64,000 bases of DNA from the NCBI GenBank assembly GCA_005503165.1, contig SCNT01000016.1:1-64000 (forward strand). Direction: 5' to 3'. Within the stretch, counting starts at the first letter, position 1; each line of letters opens with the position of its first letter. The position numbers and the translations under genes were made by a program. Source of the stretch: Sphingomonadaceae bacterium 3R27E2-A. GTDB lineage: Bacteria > Pseudomonadota > Alphaproteobacteria > Sphingomonadales > Sphingomonadaceae. Positions 50,729-60,261 of the stretch are shown here, piece after piece. Under the pieces are notes generated by a model. That model worked only from the letters and a program-made list of their open reading frames with translations. It ran no database searches and was not told where the DNA came from.

Positions 50729-52039
50729 TCAGCGCTTTTCAGCGGCCAGACGTGACATCAATATGGCAGCGCGCGTTGCCTGACGGGCGATGCTCGGCAG
50801 GTCGACCGCCTCACCCGGCGCATGGTCGCCCGTCGAATAGGGGCCGAGCCCCGCCAGTGCGTCGACGTCGGCAGCGACGAAGCTGATGTCGCCCGCGCCG
50901 CGCTTGAGCGGATCGAGCGGCGCCATTTCGGCGAGGCCGAGGTCGCGGTTCACCCCGTTGAGCTTTGCCAGCAGCGCGCGGTTGCCGGCGGTCGGCGCCA
51001 TCGAGGGATAGCCGCCGGGGTCGAAGGCGAGCGTCGCATCGGTCCCGGGGGCGTGTTCGGCGACGATCGCCGCCATCTTGCCCTTCACCCGCTCGATCTG
51101 TTCGGGCGACAATGCGCGCAGGTCACCGCGCGCGACCGCGATGGGGGCGATGATATTGGTCTTGCCGCTGACGGTCGCGCGAATGCCGCCGCCATCGAGC
51201 TCCGCCTGCTGTCCGCCCGCAATCAGCCCGACATTGAAGGTGAGGTTCGGCTCCGGCAACTCGGTACGGAAACGGTGGATGATGCGGGCGAGTTCGTAGA
51301 TAGCCCCGTCGCCCGCCGCGGCGCTGAAGATGCCCGAGCTGTGCGCCGACTTGCCCGTCGCGGTGACGGTCCAGCTGTCCGACGAACGCCGCGCGACCGA
51401 TCCCATGTCGGCGCCGCCATCGCGCACCAGCCCCTCGAAATCGAGCGCTACATCGCTGCGCTTGCCGGCCGCGATCAGGTCGGCGCGCGCCTTCTCGATC
51501 GGGCTGCCGCTATCTTCCTCGTCGCCGGTCATGTGGATTTCGATATTGGCGTCCTTGAGTGTGCCCGCCGCCTTCATCGCACGCAGCGCCGCGACGATGA
51601 CGACCATGCCGCCCTTGTCGTCGCCGGCGCCGGGCCCCTCGCCCATATCGCCCTTGCGCACGAATTTCTGGAAGGGCGAGTCGGGTTCGAACACCGTGTC
51701 GAGATGCGCGATGAGCAAGAGACGCTTATTGTCGGGCTTGCCCTTGCGCACCGCAATCAGGTGGCCAGCGCGGCCCGTCTCGATCATCGGCTTCCATTCG
51801 ACCTTGAAACCGAGCGGTTCGAGTTCGGCGCGCATCATCGCACCGACCTTTTCGACGCCCGCGAGGTTCAGCGAGCCGCTGTTCTGGTTGACCAGCTTTT
51901 CGAGCAGCGCGATCGAGCGTTCCTGCTCGGCCGCGACCGTCTTCGCCATCGCCGCCTCGGCCTTCGACAATTTCGCCTGGGCCGCGGGGGCAAGCGCGAG
52001 CGAAACGGCGAGGAAGGCGGCAAGCGATAGCGGTTTCAT
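50729..52039 (-). CDS. M20-family metallopeptidase (glutamate carboxypeptidase-like)
   Basis: The 436-aa protein has a signal peptide (LSLAAFLAVSLALAPAAQA) and an M20 domain with the metal ligands in LLLIAHLDTVFE, the bridging Asp in GAGDDKGGMV, the Glu pair in MTGDEEDSGSP and the lid domain (KSAHSSGIF). The family includes carboxypeptidase G2-like enzymes, which release C-terminal glutamate from folates or peptides. It would act in the periplasm. There is no obvious operon partner. Confidence 0.93.
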   Translation of the reverse strand: MKPLSLAAFLAVSLALAPAAQAKLSKAEAAMAKTVAAEQERSIALLEKLVNQNSGSLNLAGVEKVGAMMRAELEPLGFKVEWKPMIETGRAGHLIAVRKGKPDNKRLLLIAHLDTVFEPDSPFQKFVRKGDMGEGPGAGDDKGGMVVIVAALRAMKAAGTLKDANIEIHMTGDEEDSGSPIEKARADLIAAGKRSDVALDFEGLVRDGGADMGSVARRSSDSWTVTATGKSAHSSGIFSAAAGDGAIYELARIIHRFRTELPEPNLTFNVGLIAGGQQAELDGGGIRATVSGKTNIIAPIAVARGDLRALSPEQIERVKGKMAAIVAEHAPGTDATLAFDPGGYPSMAPTAGNRALLAKLNGVNRDLGLAEMAPLDPLKRGAGDISFVAADVDALAGLGPYSTGDHAPGEAVDLPSIARQATRAAILMSRLAAEKR

Positions 52040-52102
52040 GAAAAGCGGCTCCTGAGGGGGAGCCGCATAGTGGCGCCCGATGCCCCGCGCCGCAAGCCTG
52101 CG

Positions 52103-52621
52103 TCAGGCGGGTTCGTCGACCTCGTCGAAATCGTCGAGCTTGTTCAGCGCCTGGCGCGCGATCGCGTGCATCTTGAGCTTGTTGACGGTCAGCCCCTGGG
52201 TGTCGTGGCCGCTCGTCTCGTCGACGGTGAAAGCGACGCGGGTCTTGTCGGTTGCCAGCTCCTCGAACGTGAATTTGAGCCCGGTCGACAACGCGCCGTC
52301 GTCGACGCTATAGGTGATGTGCGTCTCGCGCGGGATTTCCATCGCTACCGCGAATTTGACCTTATAGGCTTCGGGGCGCTCCTTGGGCGCGACCGCCGCC
52401 CATTCGGGATCGTCCTTTTCGATCACCAGTTCATAGAGCCGCGTGGAGCCGCCGTTGGTGACCAGCGGCAGGCCGGCCTGCTCGTCGTCGCCGAACATCT
52501 TGGCGAACACCTCTTCGCGCGGCGCCGCGACGGTCTTCGTCTGGCTGACCAGCTCGCTCACGCCCGAACCGCAGCCCGCGAGCAGAAGTGCTGCCGCGAT
52601 CGTCATAACTTTCCTGATCAT
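52103..52621 (-). CDS. Putative lipoprotein
   Basis: I do not recognise the family with confidence. The 172-aa protein has a lipoprotein signal (VMTIAAALLLAGC, Cys near residue 17), followed by a roughly 150-residue domain that looks like a START/SRPBCC-type beta barrel with a long C-terminal helix (LTVNKLKMHAIARQALNKLDDFDEVDEP). The acidic tail and lack of catalytic motifs suggest a binding role. It follows the M20 gene's region but has its own start; no operon is evident. Confidence 0.75.
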   Translation of the reverse strand: MIRKVMTIAAALLLAGCGSGVSELVSQTKTVAAPREEVFAKMFGDDEQAGLPLVTNGGSTRLYELVIEKDDPEWAAVAPKERPEAYKVKFAVAMEIPRETHITYSVDDGALSTGLKFTFEELATDKTRVAFTVDETSGHDTQGLTVNKLKMHAIARQALNKLDDFDEVDEPA

Positions 52622-53057
52622 CGCCCATATCCCCCGGTTGTTCGGGGCGGCCTTAGCGACACCGGCTTACAAAAGGGTAAGCGCGAGATCTGACGGGCGC
52701 CTTCGCCAGGGTTTGCCGACCCCATCGCCATGAGCGCGCGGATGATGCGGACCTGCCTCAACCGCGGGAGCCGGATCGATCATCGGGCGGTATGGCGTTT
52801 CATGAAGTCATTGGGGAATGGGATTAACGGGCGGCTGGCGGGCGTGGGGCGGGAGCGAAGTTCTTAATCCTCCCTGCGGCGAAGCCGTGGGGAGGGGACC
52901 GCCGCCCTTCCACCATGCTTCGCATGGTACCCCTCCCTATCGCTTTGCGACCGGGGAGGGCCAGGATGCCTGCTCACCACCCTCAAAACCGACGCGCCAC
53001 TGGCGATCCTCGCCTGCCGCCGCTAGGCTTGCGGCAAACACCAGCCGGGAACCCATA
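52622..53057. other. 436-bp intergenic region holding repeat B6
   Basis: The region separates the lipoprotein gene from the M28 peptidase. No conserved gene is supported. Bases 52866-52961 are a shortened family B repeat; the rest (52622-52865 and 52962-53057) shows nothing beyond ordinary promoter-like DNA. There is no clear ribosome site until 53058. Confidence 0.6.
52866..52961. repeat. Dispersed palindromic repeat, family B, shortened copy (B6)
   Basis: This copy has the outer arm ATCCTCCCTGCGGCGAAGCC and one inner half-block (CCCTTCCACCATGC...GCATGGTACCCC), ending at a GACCGGGGAGGG arm. The second half-block (CTCCGTCAGC type) is missing, so it is about 40 bases shorter than B1-B5. Confidence 0.75.
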
Positions 53058-54728
53058 ATGCCTTTCCACCGCACCGCCGCCCTCGTTGCCACCGCGCTCT
53101 CCGCCCTCGCACCTGCGGCCGCGCAAGAAGCGTCGCCCGCCATTTCCGCCGCCAACCTCACCGAAACCGTGCGCACGCTGGCCTCCGACCAGTTCCAGGG
53201 CCGCGCACCGGGGACCATCGGCGAGGAGCGGACGATCGGCTATCTGATTGGGCGGCTCGAGGCGCTGGGGCTCGAGCCCGCGGGGACGGACGGCGGCTGG
53301 ACGCAGCCCGTGCCGCTGCTGCGCACGCGGCTCGGCACGCCGACGACGTTGCAGTTCGCGCGGAACGGCACGGCGCAGCCGCTGAACCTCGGCACCGACA
53401 TCTATCTCTCGACGCTGCAGCCGGTCGACACCGCGGCGGTCGCGGCGGCGCCTTTGGTGTTCGTCGGTTACGGCGTCAGCGCGCCCGAGCGCGGCTGGGA
53501 CGATTTCAAGGGCGCCGACCTCAAGGGCAAGGTCGCGGTCTTCCTGATCAACGACCCCGATTTTTCGGCAACCGCGCGCGAGCCCGTCGCAGGCAAGTTC
53601 GGCGGCAAGACGATGACCTATTACGGTCGCTGGACCTACAAGTTCGAGGAAGCCTCGCGCCGCGGCGCGATCGCCGCGCTGATCGTCCACGACACCGACG
53701 GCGTCGGTTATGGCTGGAACGTGGTGAAGGCGCCCGCGGGCGAGAATTACGGGCTGGTCGTGCCGCCCGAGAAAAGGACCTCGCTGCAATTGCAGGGGTG
53801 GATCGCGCACGATGTCGCGGACAATCTGTTCGCGGGCGCCGGGCTGAACCTCGACACGCTGCGCGTCGCGGCGCGGCGCAAGGATTTCAAGCCCGCCCTG
53901 CTACCCGGGGTGACGCTGACGGCCAAGATTCCGGTGCAGCAGGCGGTGGTGCAGAGCCAGAATGTGCTGGCGAAAATCCCCGGCACGACGCGCGCCGACG
54001 ACGTGGTGATGTACGGCGCGCACTGGGACGCTTATGGCGAGGGCAAGCCCGACGAGCAGGGGCGCATCTATCGCGCCGGGGCGAACGACGATGCGCTCGG
54101 CGTCGCGGGGCTGTTCGAGATCGCACGGGCTTTCAAGGCGGCGCCGCCGCCCGCGCGCAGCCTGGTCTTCGCTTTCTGGACCGCCGAGGAGCGCGGGCTG
54201 CTGGGGTCCGAGGCCTATGCGCAGAACCCGCTGTTTCCGGTCGAGAAGACGGTCGCGAACCTGGGGCTCGATATCCTGCAGACCGCAGGGCGGGCGAAGG
54301 ATGTGATCCTGGTCGGCAAGGGGCAGGGCAGCCTCGAGGACGATCTCGCGCGGCACGCCGCGGCGCAGGGGCGGACCGTGTCGGTCGAGAGCCTGCCCGA
54401 GCGCGGGCTCTTCTACCGCGCCGACCATTTCTCGATGGCAAAGCGCGGCGTGCCGGTGCTCCTGATGATGGGCATCGCGGGGGCCTCTGATCTTGTGGAG
54501 GGCGGTACGGCCGCGGGGCAGCGCTGGGTCGATGACTATACCGGGCGTTGCTATCACCAGGCGTGCGATGCGTGGGACAAGAGCTGGAATCTGGACGGGG
54601 CGGTGCAGGATATCGCGTTGTTTCACGCCATCGGCGACGAGCTGGCGCGCTCGGGGACATGGCCGGGGTGGAAGGCCGGGTCCGAGTTCAAGGAGATCCG
54701 CGAGCGGAGTGCGGGGGTGCGGGAGTAG
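53058..54728 (+). CDS. M28-family zinc aminopeptidase with PA domain
   Basis: The 556-aa protein has a signal peptide (ALVATALSALAPAAAQ), a protease-associated domain insert (about 120-250; FVGYGVSAPERGWDDFKGADLKGKV) and a C-terminal M28 zinc domain. Metal ligands are in MYGAHWDAYG (His), GANDDALGVAGLFEIA (Asp), WTAEERGLLGSEAYA (Glu-Glu) and the later HQACDAWD region. It is likely a periplasmic or outer-membrane-associated aminopeptidase. The ATG at 53058 gives a normal signal peptide; a longer frame from 52818 runs through the repeat and is rejected. Confidence 0.94.
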   Translation: MPFHRTAALVATALSALAPAAAQEASPAISAANLTETVRTLASDQFQGRAPGTIGEERTIGYLIGRLEALGLEPAGTDGGWTQPVPLLRTRLGTPTTLQFARNGTAQPLNLGTDIYLSTLQPVDTAAVAAAPLVFVGYGVSAPERGWDDFKGADLKGKVAVFLINDPDFSATAREPVAGKFGGKTMTYYGRWTYKFEEASRRGAIAALIVHDTDGVGYGWNVVKAPAGENYGLVVPPEKRTSLQLQGWIAHDVADNLFAGAGLNLDTLRVAARRKDFKPALLPGVTLTAKIPVQQAVVQSQNVLAKIPGTTRADDVVMYGAHWDAYGEGKPDEQGRIYRAGANDDALGVAGLFEIARAFKAAPPPARSLVFAFWTAEERGLLGSEAYAQNPLFPVEKTVANLGLDILQTAGRAKDVILVGKGQGSLEDDLARHAAAQGRTVSVESLPERGLFYRADHFSMAKRGVPVLLMMGIAGASDLVEGGTAAGQRWVDDYTGRCYHQACDAWDKSWNLDGAVQDIALFHAIGDELARSGTWPGWKAGSEFKEIRERSAGVRE

Positions 54729-54737
54729 GTCGATGCC

Positions 54738-54897
54738 GCTCTCACCTCTTCAGGGGAGAGATACGCAGGCTTGGCAGCTTGCTGCCTAGCCGGAGTTGAG
54801 AGGGGTCTGTTGCGCCAGCGGCCAAGCCCCTCTCCAAGCTTCGCCAGCTCCTGACGGAGCAAGCTGCGCTATCCTCTCCCCTGAAGGGGAGAGGGCT
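54738..54897. repeat. Dispersed palindromic repeat, family A (copy A2)
   Basis: Arms are CTCACCTCTTCAGGGG and CCCCTGAAGGGGAGAGG; the 20-base block CTTGGCAGCTTGCTGCCTAG (54770-54789) is identical to that in A1. The middle holds a second inverted pair (CAAGCTTCGCCAGCTC / GAGCAAGCTGCG). It lies between the M28 gene and the convergent glnA. Confidence 0.8.
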
Positions 54898-54911
54898 TGG
54901 GCGCGCGCACA

Positions 54912-54949
54912 ATAAAAAAGGGCGCCCGGTCCCCCCAGACCGGACGCCC
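54912..54949 (-). terminator. Intrinsic terminator of glnBA
   Basis: Read on the minus strand, GGGCGTCCGGTC (12 bp) pairs with GACCGGGCGCCC around a TGGGGG loop with one G-T pair, followed by TTTTTTATT. It lies about 28 bases beyond the glnA stop and is a strong terminator. Confidence 0.9.
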
Positions 54950-54976
54950 TTCTTACGCGTCGCTGACCTTAAAGGA

Positions 54977-56389
54977 TCAGGCGCTGTAATACATGTCGAA
55001 CTCGACCGGGCTCGGGGTCTGTTCGAAGCGATAGACCTCGTCCCATTTGAGTTCGATATAGGCCTCGATCTGGTCCTTCGTGAACACGTCGCCCTTCAGC
55101 AGGAAGTCGTGGTCGGCGGCGAGGCTGTCGAGCGCTTCGCGCAGCGAGCCGCAGACGGTCGGGACTTCGGCCAGTTCCTCGGGCGGCAGGTCGTAGAGAT
55201 TCTTGTCCATCGGGTCGCCCGGGTGGATCTTGTTCGCGATGCCGTCGAGCCCCGCCATCAGCAGCGCCGAATAGCAGAGATAAGGGTTTGCCATCGCGTC
55301 GGGGAAGCGGAACTCGACGCGCTTCGCCTTGGCGCCCGCACCATAAGGGATGCGGCACGAAGCCGAACGGTTGCGGCTCGAATAGGCGAGCAGCACCGGG
55401 GCTTCGAAGCCGGGGACGAGGCGCTTGTAGCTGTTCGTCGTCGGGTTGGTGAAGGCGTTGAGCGCCTTGGCATGCTTGACCACGCCGCCGATGAAATAGA
55501 GGCACATGTCGCTGAGGCCCGCATAGCCATTGCCCGCGAAGAGCGGCTTGCCCTTTTCCCAGATCGAGATGTGGGTGTGCATGCCGCTGCCGTTGTCGTC
55601 CTTGATCGGCTTGGGCATGAAGGTCGCGGTCTTGCCGTACGCGTGCGCGACCTGGTGCACGACATATTTGTAGATCTGCATGCGGTCGGCGGTCTGGGTC
55701 AGCGTGCCGAAGGTGAGGCCGAGCTCGTGCTGCGCCGCGGCGACCTCATGGTGATGCTTGTCGCAGGGCAGGCCCATTTCGAGCATCGTCGAGACCATCT
55801 CGGCGCGGATATCGACCGCGCTGTCGACCGGCGCGACGGGGAAGTAGCCACCCTTGGCGCGCGGACGGTGGCCGAGGTTGCCGCCCTCATAGCTGCGGCC
55901 GGTGTTGGTCGGCAGCTCGATGTCGTCGATCTCGAAGCCCGACTTGTTGTAGCCGGTCTCGAACCGAACGTCGTCGAACATGAAGAATTCGGCCTCGGGG
56001 CCGACATAGACGGTGTCACCGACACCGGTCGAGGCGACATAGGCCTCGGCGCGTTTCGCCGTGGTGCGCGGGTCGCGGGCATAGCCCTCGCCAGTCGCGG
56101 GTTCGACGATGTCGCAGAAGATCACGAGCATCGGGGTCGCCGAGAAGGGATCGTCATAGACGGCGTCGAGGTCGGGCTTCAGGATCATGTCGGACTCGTT
56201 GATCGCCTTCCAGCCCTCGATCGACGAGCCGTCGAACATCAGGCCGTCTTCGAGCGCGTCCTCGTCGATGACGCCGGCGCACATGGTCAGGTGCTGCCAC
56301 TTGCCCTTGGGATCGGTGAAGCGGAGGTCCACCCACTCGATGTCATTGTCCTTGATGCGTGCGACGATATCCTTGGGCTTGGTGGCCAT
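54977..56389 (-). CDS. glnA: Glutamine synthetase, type I
   Basis: GlnA makes glutamine from glutamate, ammonia and ATP; it is the main ammonia-assimilating enzyme. The 470-aa GSI-beta protein has FDGSSIEGW, the active-site stretch [11 protein letters not shown], and the adenylylation Tyr399 in [10 protein letters not shown], so it is under GlnE control. It follows glnB after 74 bases, sharing its promoter. The strong terminator at 54912 ends the operon. Confidence 0.98.
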   Translation of the reverse strand: MATKPKDIVARIKDNDIEWVDLRFTDPKGKWQHLTMCAGVIDEDALEDGLMFDGSSIEGWKAINESDMILKPDLDAVYDDPFSATPMLVIFCDIVEPATGEGYARDPRTTAKRAEAYVASTGVGDTVYVGPEAEFFMFDDVRFETGYNKSGFEIDDIELPTNTGRSYEGGNLGHRPRAKGGYFPVAPVDSAVDIRAEMVSTMLEMGLPCDKHHHEVAAAQHELGLTFGTLTQTADRMQIYKYVVHQVAHAYGKTATFMPKPIKDDNGSGMHTHISIWEKGKPLFAGNGYAGLSDMCLYFIGGVVKHAKALNAFTNPTTNSYKRLVPGFEAPVLLAYSSRNRSASCRIPYGAGAKAKRVEFRFPDAMANPYLCYSALLMAGLDGIANKIHPGDPMDKNLYDLPPEELAEVPTVCGSLREALDSLAADHDFLLKGDVFTKDQIEAYIELKWDEVYRFEQTPSPVEFDMYYSA

Positions 56390-56463
56390 GGTCTGAACTT
56401 CCTTCTTGCGATGATGACCGGCTGAGCCGGTTTAGTTGAACAGGATTGGAGAGCGGATGCCGG

Positions 56464-56805
<342 letters not shown>

Positions 56806-56916
56806 TCATGTCCCCCACTTGGGCTATTATCGATGCTCGCAGCCAAAGCCGGACCAGGCCTGCCTGTCCGGTTCGCACCACCTGAGTCGCTGCGAGGCCC
56901 CGTCATGTTGCACCAA

Positions 56917-56932
56917 TCAAAAGCCGTGCCAA
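56917..56932 (-). promoter_or_regulatory. Sigma-54-like promoter of glnBA
   Basis: On the minus strand TTGGCACG-GCTT-TTGA matches the -24/-12 consensus TTGGCACG-N4-TTGC except for the final C of the -12 GC, which is A. It lies about 115 bases upstream of the glnB ATG. NtrC-driven expression of glnBA is common, so the element is credible though not consensus at a key base. Confidence 0.45.
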
Positions 56933-56977
56933 TTGCCGAATCGCAAGCTTCCGGTAAGAATTTTGAAAGCAAATTGC

Positions 56978-57004
56978 GCCGCTGCCCAAGGGGTGGGCAG
57001 CGGC
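56978..57004 (-). terminator. Hairpin downstream of the PQQ dehydrogenase gene
   Basis: GCCGCTGCCCA-AGGGG-TGGGCAGCGGC is a perfect 11-bp stem, starting 30 bases beyond the dehydrogenase stop. T tracts are short, so it is a probable but weak terminator. Confidence 0.6.
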
Positions 57005-57033
57005 CTTATCGCATTGCCTAAAAAAGCGGCAGA

Positions 57034-59220
57034 TCAGCGTCCGACGGGCGCCGCGGCGTCGGGCAGGTTCGCCTTGGTCCAGTTCGAGCGGTCGATGACA
57101 TAGGCGCGCAGCGCCTCGGCGTCGGCCGGCGTGAGCACCTTGGCGAAGCTCACCATGCCACGATCCTTGAGCATGCCGTCCAGCACCACGCCCTTCCACG
57201 CATCGGCGTTGGCGAGCGTGCCCGAGACGCGCAAATCGGGGGTGAAGCCGTTGCCGATCGCGCTGTCGCCATGGCAGACGATGCAATAGCGCCCGAAATG
57301 CGCCTTGCCCGCGGCGACCTGCGCCGCGGTGCCGAACTGCGGCGGCGGGTTCCAGGCGAGCGTCGTCGACGCGGGCGGCGCGGGCAGCTTGGCGGTGCCG
57401 CCGATCTTGAGAACGACGAGGCGCGGGATGTTGGGCACCTTGCGCGTCACCCCGCCCGCGACCCCGGCGACGAGCGGGAAGGCGCCGCCCTTGCTGGTCA
57501 TGAAGGCGACATATTGCACGCCGCCGACGCGGAAGGTCGAGGGCGCGCTGACGATCCCCGACTGCATGTCGAGGTCGAGCAATTGCTTGCCGGTGTCGGC
57601 GGCATAAGCGCGGAAGCGGCCGGTGCTGGTGCCCTGGAAAACGAGATTGCCCGCGGTGGTCATCGTGCCGCCGTTCCACGCCGCGGGATGCGCGACGCTC
57701 CACGCGACCTTGCCCGTCCGCGGATCGAAAGCGACGAGCCGCCCGGTGGTCGCGGCGACCGCGGCGCGGAACGCGGCCTTGTCGTCGGGCAGCAGTGTGC
57801 CGGTGAGCGAGGTGCCGACGTTGAAGCCGACGATCTTGCGCTTGTCGAGCTCGGTCATGTCGTTGAGATAGGCCTGCGGAATCTGCTGCGCGGGGATATA
57901 GACGAGGCCCGTCGCGGGGTTGAAGCTCATCGGGTGCCAGTTGTGCGCGCCGAGCGCGCCGGGGATGGCGATGAAGGGCTTGCCGGTCTTGTAGAAGCGC
58001 GCCTCGGGATTCTCGATCGGACGCCCGGTCTTGAGGTCGTAGCCGGTGGCCCAGTTGATGCCGTCGACGAAGGGCTTCGCGTCGATCAGTCTGCCGGTCG
58101 CGCGGTCGATGGTGAAGAAAAAGCCGTTCTTCGGTGCGTGGTACAGCACCTTGACCGGTTTGCCGTCGACCTGCTGCTCGGCGAGGATGATCGGCTGCGT
58201 CGCGGTATAGTCCCAGGTCTCGGCCGGGGTTTCCTGATAATGCCATTTATAGGCGCCGGTCGAGGCGTCGAGCGCGACCACCGACGACAGGAACCAGTTG
58301 TCGCCCTGACCATTGGAGCGCGTGCCGTGGTTCCACGGATTGCCGTTGCCGACGCCGAGATAGATCTGGTCGAGATCCTTGTCGTAGACGATTGCGTCCC
58401 ACACGGTCCCGCCGCCGCCCGAGGTCTGCCACTCGCCCTTGTCGGACCAGGTCGCGTTGGCCTTGCTCGCGAAAATGTCGTCCGATGCCGCGCCGTCCTT
58501 TTCCTTGTTCGGGTTGGGCGCGGTGTAGAAGCGCCAGCGCTCCTTGCCGGTGTCGGCATCGTACGCGGTGACATAGCCGCGCACGCCGAATTCGGCGCCG
58601 CCGTTGCCGATCAGCACCATGTCCTTCACGACGCGCGGGGCGCCGGTGATGGTGTAGGGCCGCTCGGCGTCGAAAGTCTGCGTCGACCAGACCTCGGTGC
58701 CGGTCTTCTTGTCGAGCGCGATCAGCCGGCCGTCGAGCGCGCCGACGAAGAGCTTGTCTCCCCACACCGCGACGCCGCGGTTGACGACGTCGCAGCAGGC
58801 GTGGACCGCGCGCTCGCCGGGGACCTTGGGGTCGAATTTCCAGAGCAATTTGCCCGTCGCGGCGTCCCAGGCGCTGACCTTCGACCAGGCGTGGCTGACG
58901 TACATCACCCCGTCGACGACCACGGGGGTCGCCTCCTGCCCGCGCGCATCGTCGAGATCGGCGGTCCACGCGATGCCGAGCTGGCCGACGTTCGAGGCGT
59001 CGATATCCTTCAGCGGGCTGAAGCGCTGTTCGTCGTAGCTGAAGCCGATCGCGCCCCAGTCGTCGCCATTGCCGCCGGTCTTGAGCAGGGTCTCGCTGGC
59101 CTTTTCGGCATCGTCGAGCGAAGCGCCCGCCGAGAGGCTCTCGTTCTTCGACGCGTTGCACGCCGCCAGTGCCAAAGCCGCGCAGCCCAGCAGCGCGGCC
59201 GAAAAGACCCGTTTCGCCAT
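57034..59220 (-). CDS. PQQ-dependent quinohaemoprotein alcohol dehydrogenase, lipoprotein
   Basis: The 728-aa protein oxidises alcohols with pyrroloquinoline quinone and passes electrons to its own haem c. It has a lipoprotein signal (ALALAAC, Cys21), an eight-bladed PQQ propeller with the vicinal disulfide C142-C143 in HACCD, and the conserved DNWFLSSVVALDASTG and PAETWDYTATQP segments. A C-terminal cytochrome c domain carries C646-I-V-C-H650. It is probably anchored in the periplasm. A LiuR-like palindrome lies upstream. No PQQ biosynthesis genes are in the window. Confidence 0.95.
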   Translation of the reverse strand: MAKRVFSAALLGCAALALAACNASKNESLSAGASLDDAEKASETLLKTGGNGDDWGAIGFSYDEQRFSPLKDIDASNVGQLGIAWTADLDDARGQEATPVVVDGVMYVSHAWSKVSAWDAATGKLLWKFDPKVPGERAVHACCDVVNRGVAVWGDKLFVGALDGRLIALDKKTGTEVWSTQTFDAERPYTITGAPRVVKDMVLIGNGGAEFGVRGYVTAYDADTGKERWRFYTAPNPNKEKDGAASDDIFASKANATWSDKGEWQTSGGGGTVWDAIVYDKDLDQIYLGVGNGNPWNHGTRSNGQGDNWFLSSVVALDASTGAYKWHYQETPAETWDYTATQPIILAEQQVDGKPVKVLYHAPKNGFFFTIDRATGRLIDAKPFVDGINWATGYDLKTGRPIENPEARFYKTGKPFIAIPGALGAHNWHPMSFNPATGLVYIPAQQIPQAYLNDMTELDKRKIVGFNVGTSLTGTLLPDDKAAFRAAVAATTGRLVAFDPRTGKVAWSVAHPAAWNGGTMTTAGNLVFQGTSTGRFRAYAADTGKQLLDLDMQSGIVSAPSTFRVGGVQYVAFMTSKGGAFPLVAGVAGGVTRKVPNIPRLVVLKIGGTAKLPAPPASTTLAWNPPPQFGTAAQVAAGKAHFGRYCIVCHGDSAIGNGFTPDLRVSGTLANADAWKGVVLDGMLKDRGMVSFAKVLTPADAEALRAYVIDRSNWTKANLPDAAAPVGR

Positions 59221-59246
59221 CCCATGCTCTCCCGTTCGACGCCTAT

Positions 59247-59264
59247 CTTGACGTTAACGTCAAG
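59247..59264. promoter_or_regulatory. LiuR-like 18-bp palindrome before the PQQ dehydrogenase
   Basis: CTTGACGTTAACGTCAAG is a perfect palindrome 26 bases upstream of the dehydrogenase ATG. It resembles operators of MerR-family LiuR-type regulators of branched-chain amino acid and acyl-CoA metabolism. No MerR gene is nearby. Confidence 0.6.
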
Positions 59265-59355
59265 TCTGCGCGCGATGCGGGGCGGGCGCAAGCGGGAAAA
59301 TGGGCGGTGTGCTGAGGGGGCTCCAGCGGGGAACAGCTATGGTATCATGTGTCGC

Positions 59356-60195
59356 TTATGCCCAGGGCGGCGCATTCAGGCCCTTGGGGCTGGCGGTGAA
59401 AATCTCGCAGCCGGTCTCGGTGATGCCGATGCTGTGTTCGAACTGCGCCGAGAGCGAGCGGTCGCGGGTCACTGCGGTCCAGCCGTCGGCGAGCATCTTC
59501 ACCGCATATTTGCCGGTGTTGATCATCGGCTCGATGGTGAAGAACATGCCGGGCTTGAGCTCGGGCCCGGTGCCGGGGCGGCCGGCGTGGACGACCTCGG
59601 GCGCGTCGTGGAACATCTGGCCGAGGCCGTGGCCGCAGAAGTCGCGAACAACCGAATAGCGGTGCTTTTCGGCGTGGGTCTGGATCGCATGCGCGACGTC
59701 GCCCATCCGGTTGCCGGGCTTCGCCTGCTCGATGCCGAGCATCAGGCATTCATAGGTCACCTCGACCAGCCGCTTCGCCTTGATGGGCACGTCGCCGACC
59801 AGATACATGCGGCTGGTGTCGCCGTGCCAGCCGTCGATGATCGTCGTGACATCGATGTTGACGATGTCGCCGTCGCGCACCGGCTTGTCGTCGGGAATGC
59901 CGTGGCAGACGACATGGTTGATGCTGGTGCAGCAGCTGTGCGTGAAGCCGCGATAGCCGAGCGTCGCGGGAATGCCGCCGCCATCCAGCATCATCGTGCG
60001 GACGAGGTCGTCGATCTCGGCCGTGGTCACGCCCGGCTGGACGAAGGGGACGAGCGCGTCGAGGATTTCGGCCGACAGCCGCCCCGCCTTGCGCATGCCG
60101 GCAAAGCCCGCCTCGTCGTGCAGCTTGATCGTGCCGTCGCGAACGCGGGCGGGCGCGGCGGTGTCGGCGGCGGTAACGGTGACATAATCGTACAT
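59356..60195 (-). CDS. map: Type I methionine aminopeptidase
   Basis: Map removes the initiator Met from new proteins. The 279-aa protein has the pita-bread fold ligands: His in GFTHSCCTSIN, Asp in NIDVTTIIDGWHGDTSRM, His in GHGLGQMFHDAPEV, and the Glu residues in FTIEPMI and SAQFEHSIGI. It has a ~25-residue N-terminal extension (MYDYVTVTAADTAAPARVRDG) compared with the E. coli enzyme. It lies 66 bases downstream of the clpA stop on the same strand and may be co-transcribed. Confidence 0.97.
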   Translation of the reverse strand: MYDYVTVTAADTAAPARVRDGTIKLHDEAGFAGMRKAGRLSAEILDALVPFVQPGVTTAEIDDLVRTMMLDGGGIPATLGYRGFTHSCCTSINHVVCHGIPDDKPVRDGDIVNIDVTTIIDGWHGDTSRMYLVGDVPIKAKRLVEVTYECLMLGIEQAKPGNRMGDVAHAIQTHAEKHRYSVVRDFCGHGLGQMFHDAPEVVHAGRPGTGPELKPGMFFTIEPMINTGKYAVKMLADGWTAVTRDRSLSAQFEHSIGITETGCEIFTASPKGLNAPPWA

Positions 60196-60261
60196 GGGGG
60201 CGGTATAGGCGATGGGGGGTCAAAAAGCGAGGGGCGGCACGATGGCCGCCCCCCTTGCCTT

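Noticed and set aside
52818..53057. N-terminal extension of the M28 peptidase through the repeat
   Set aside because: The upstream part translates repeat B6 and would bury the signal peptide; the ATG at 53058 gives a normal leader.
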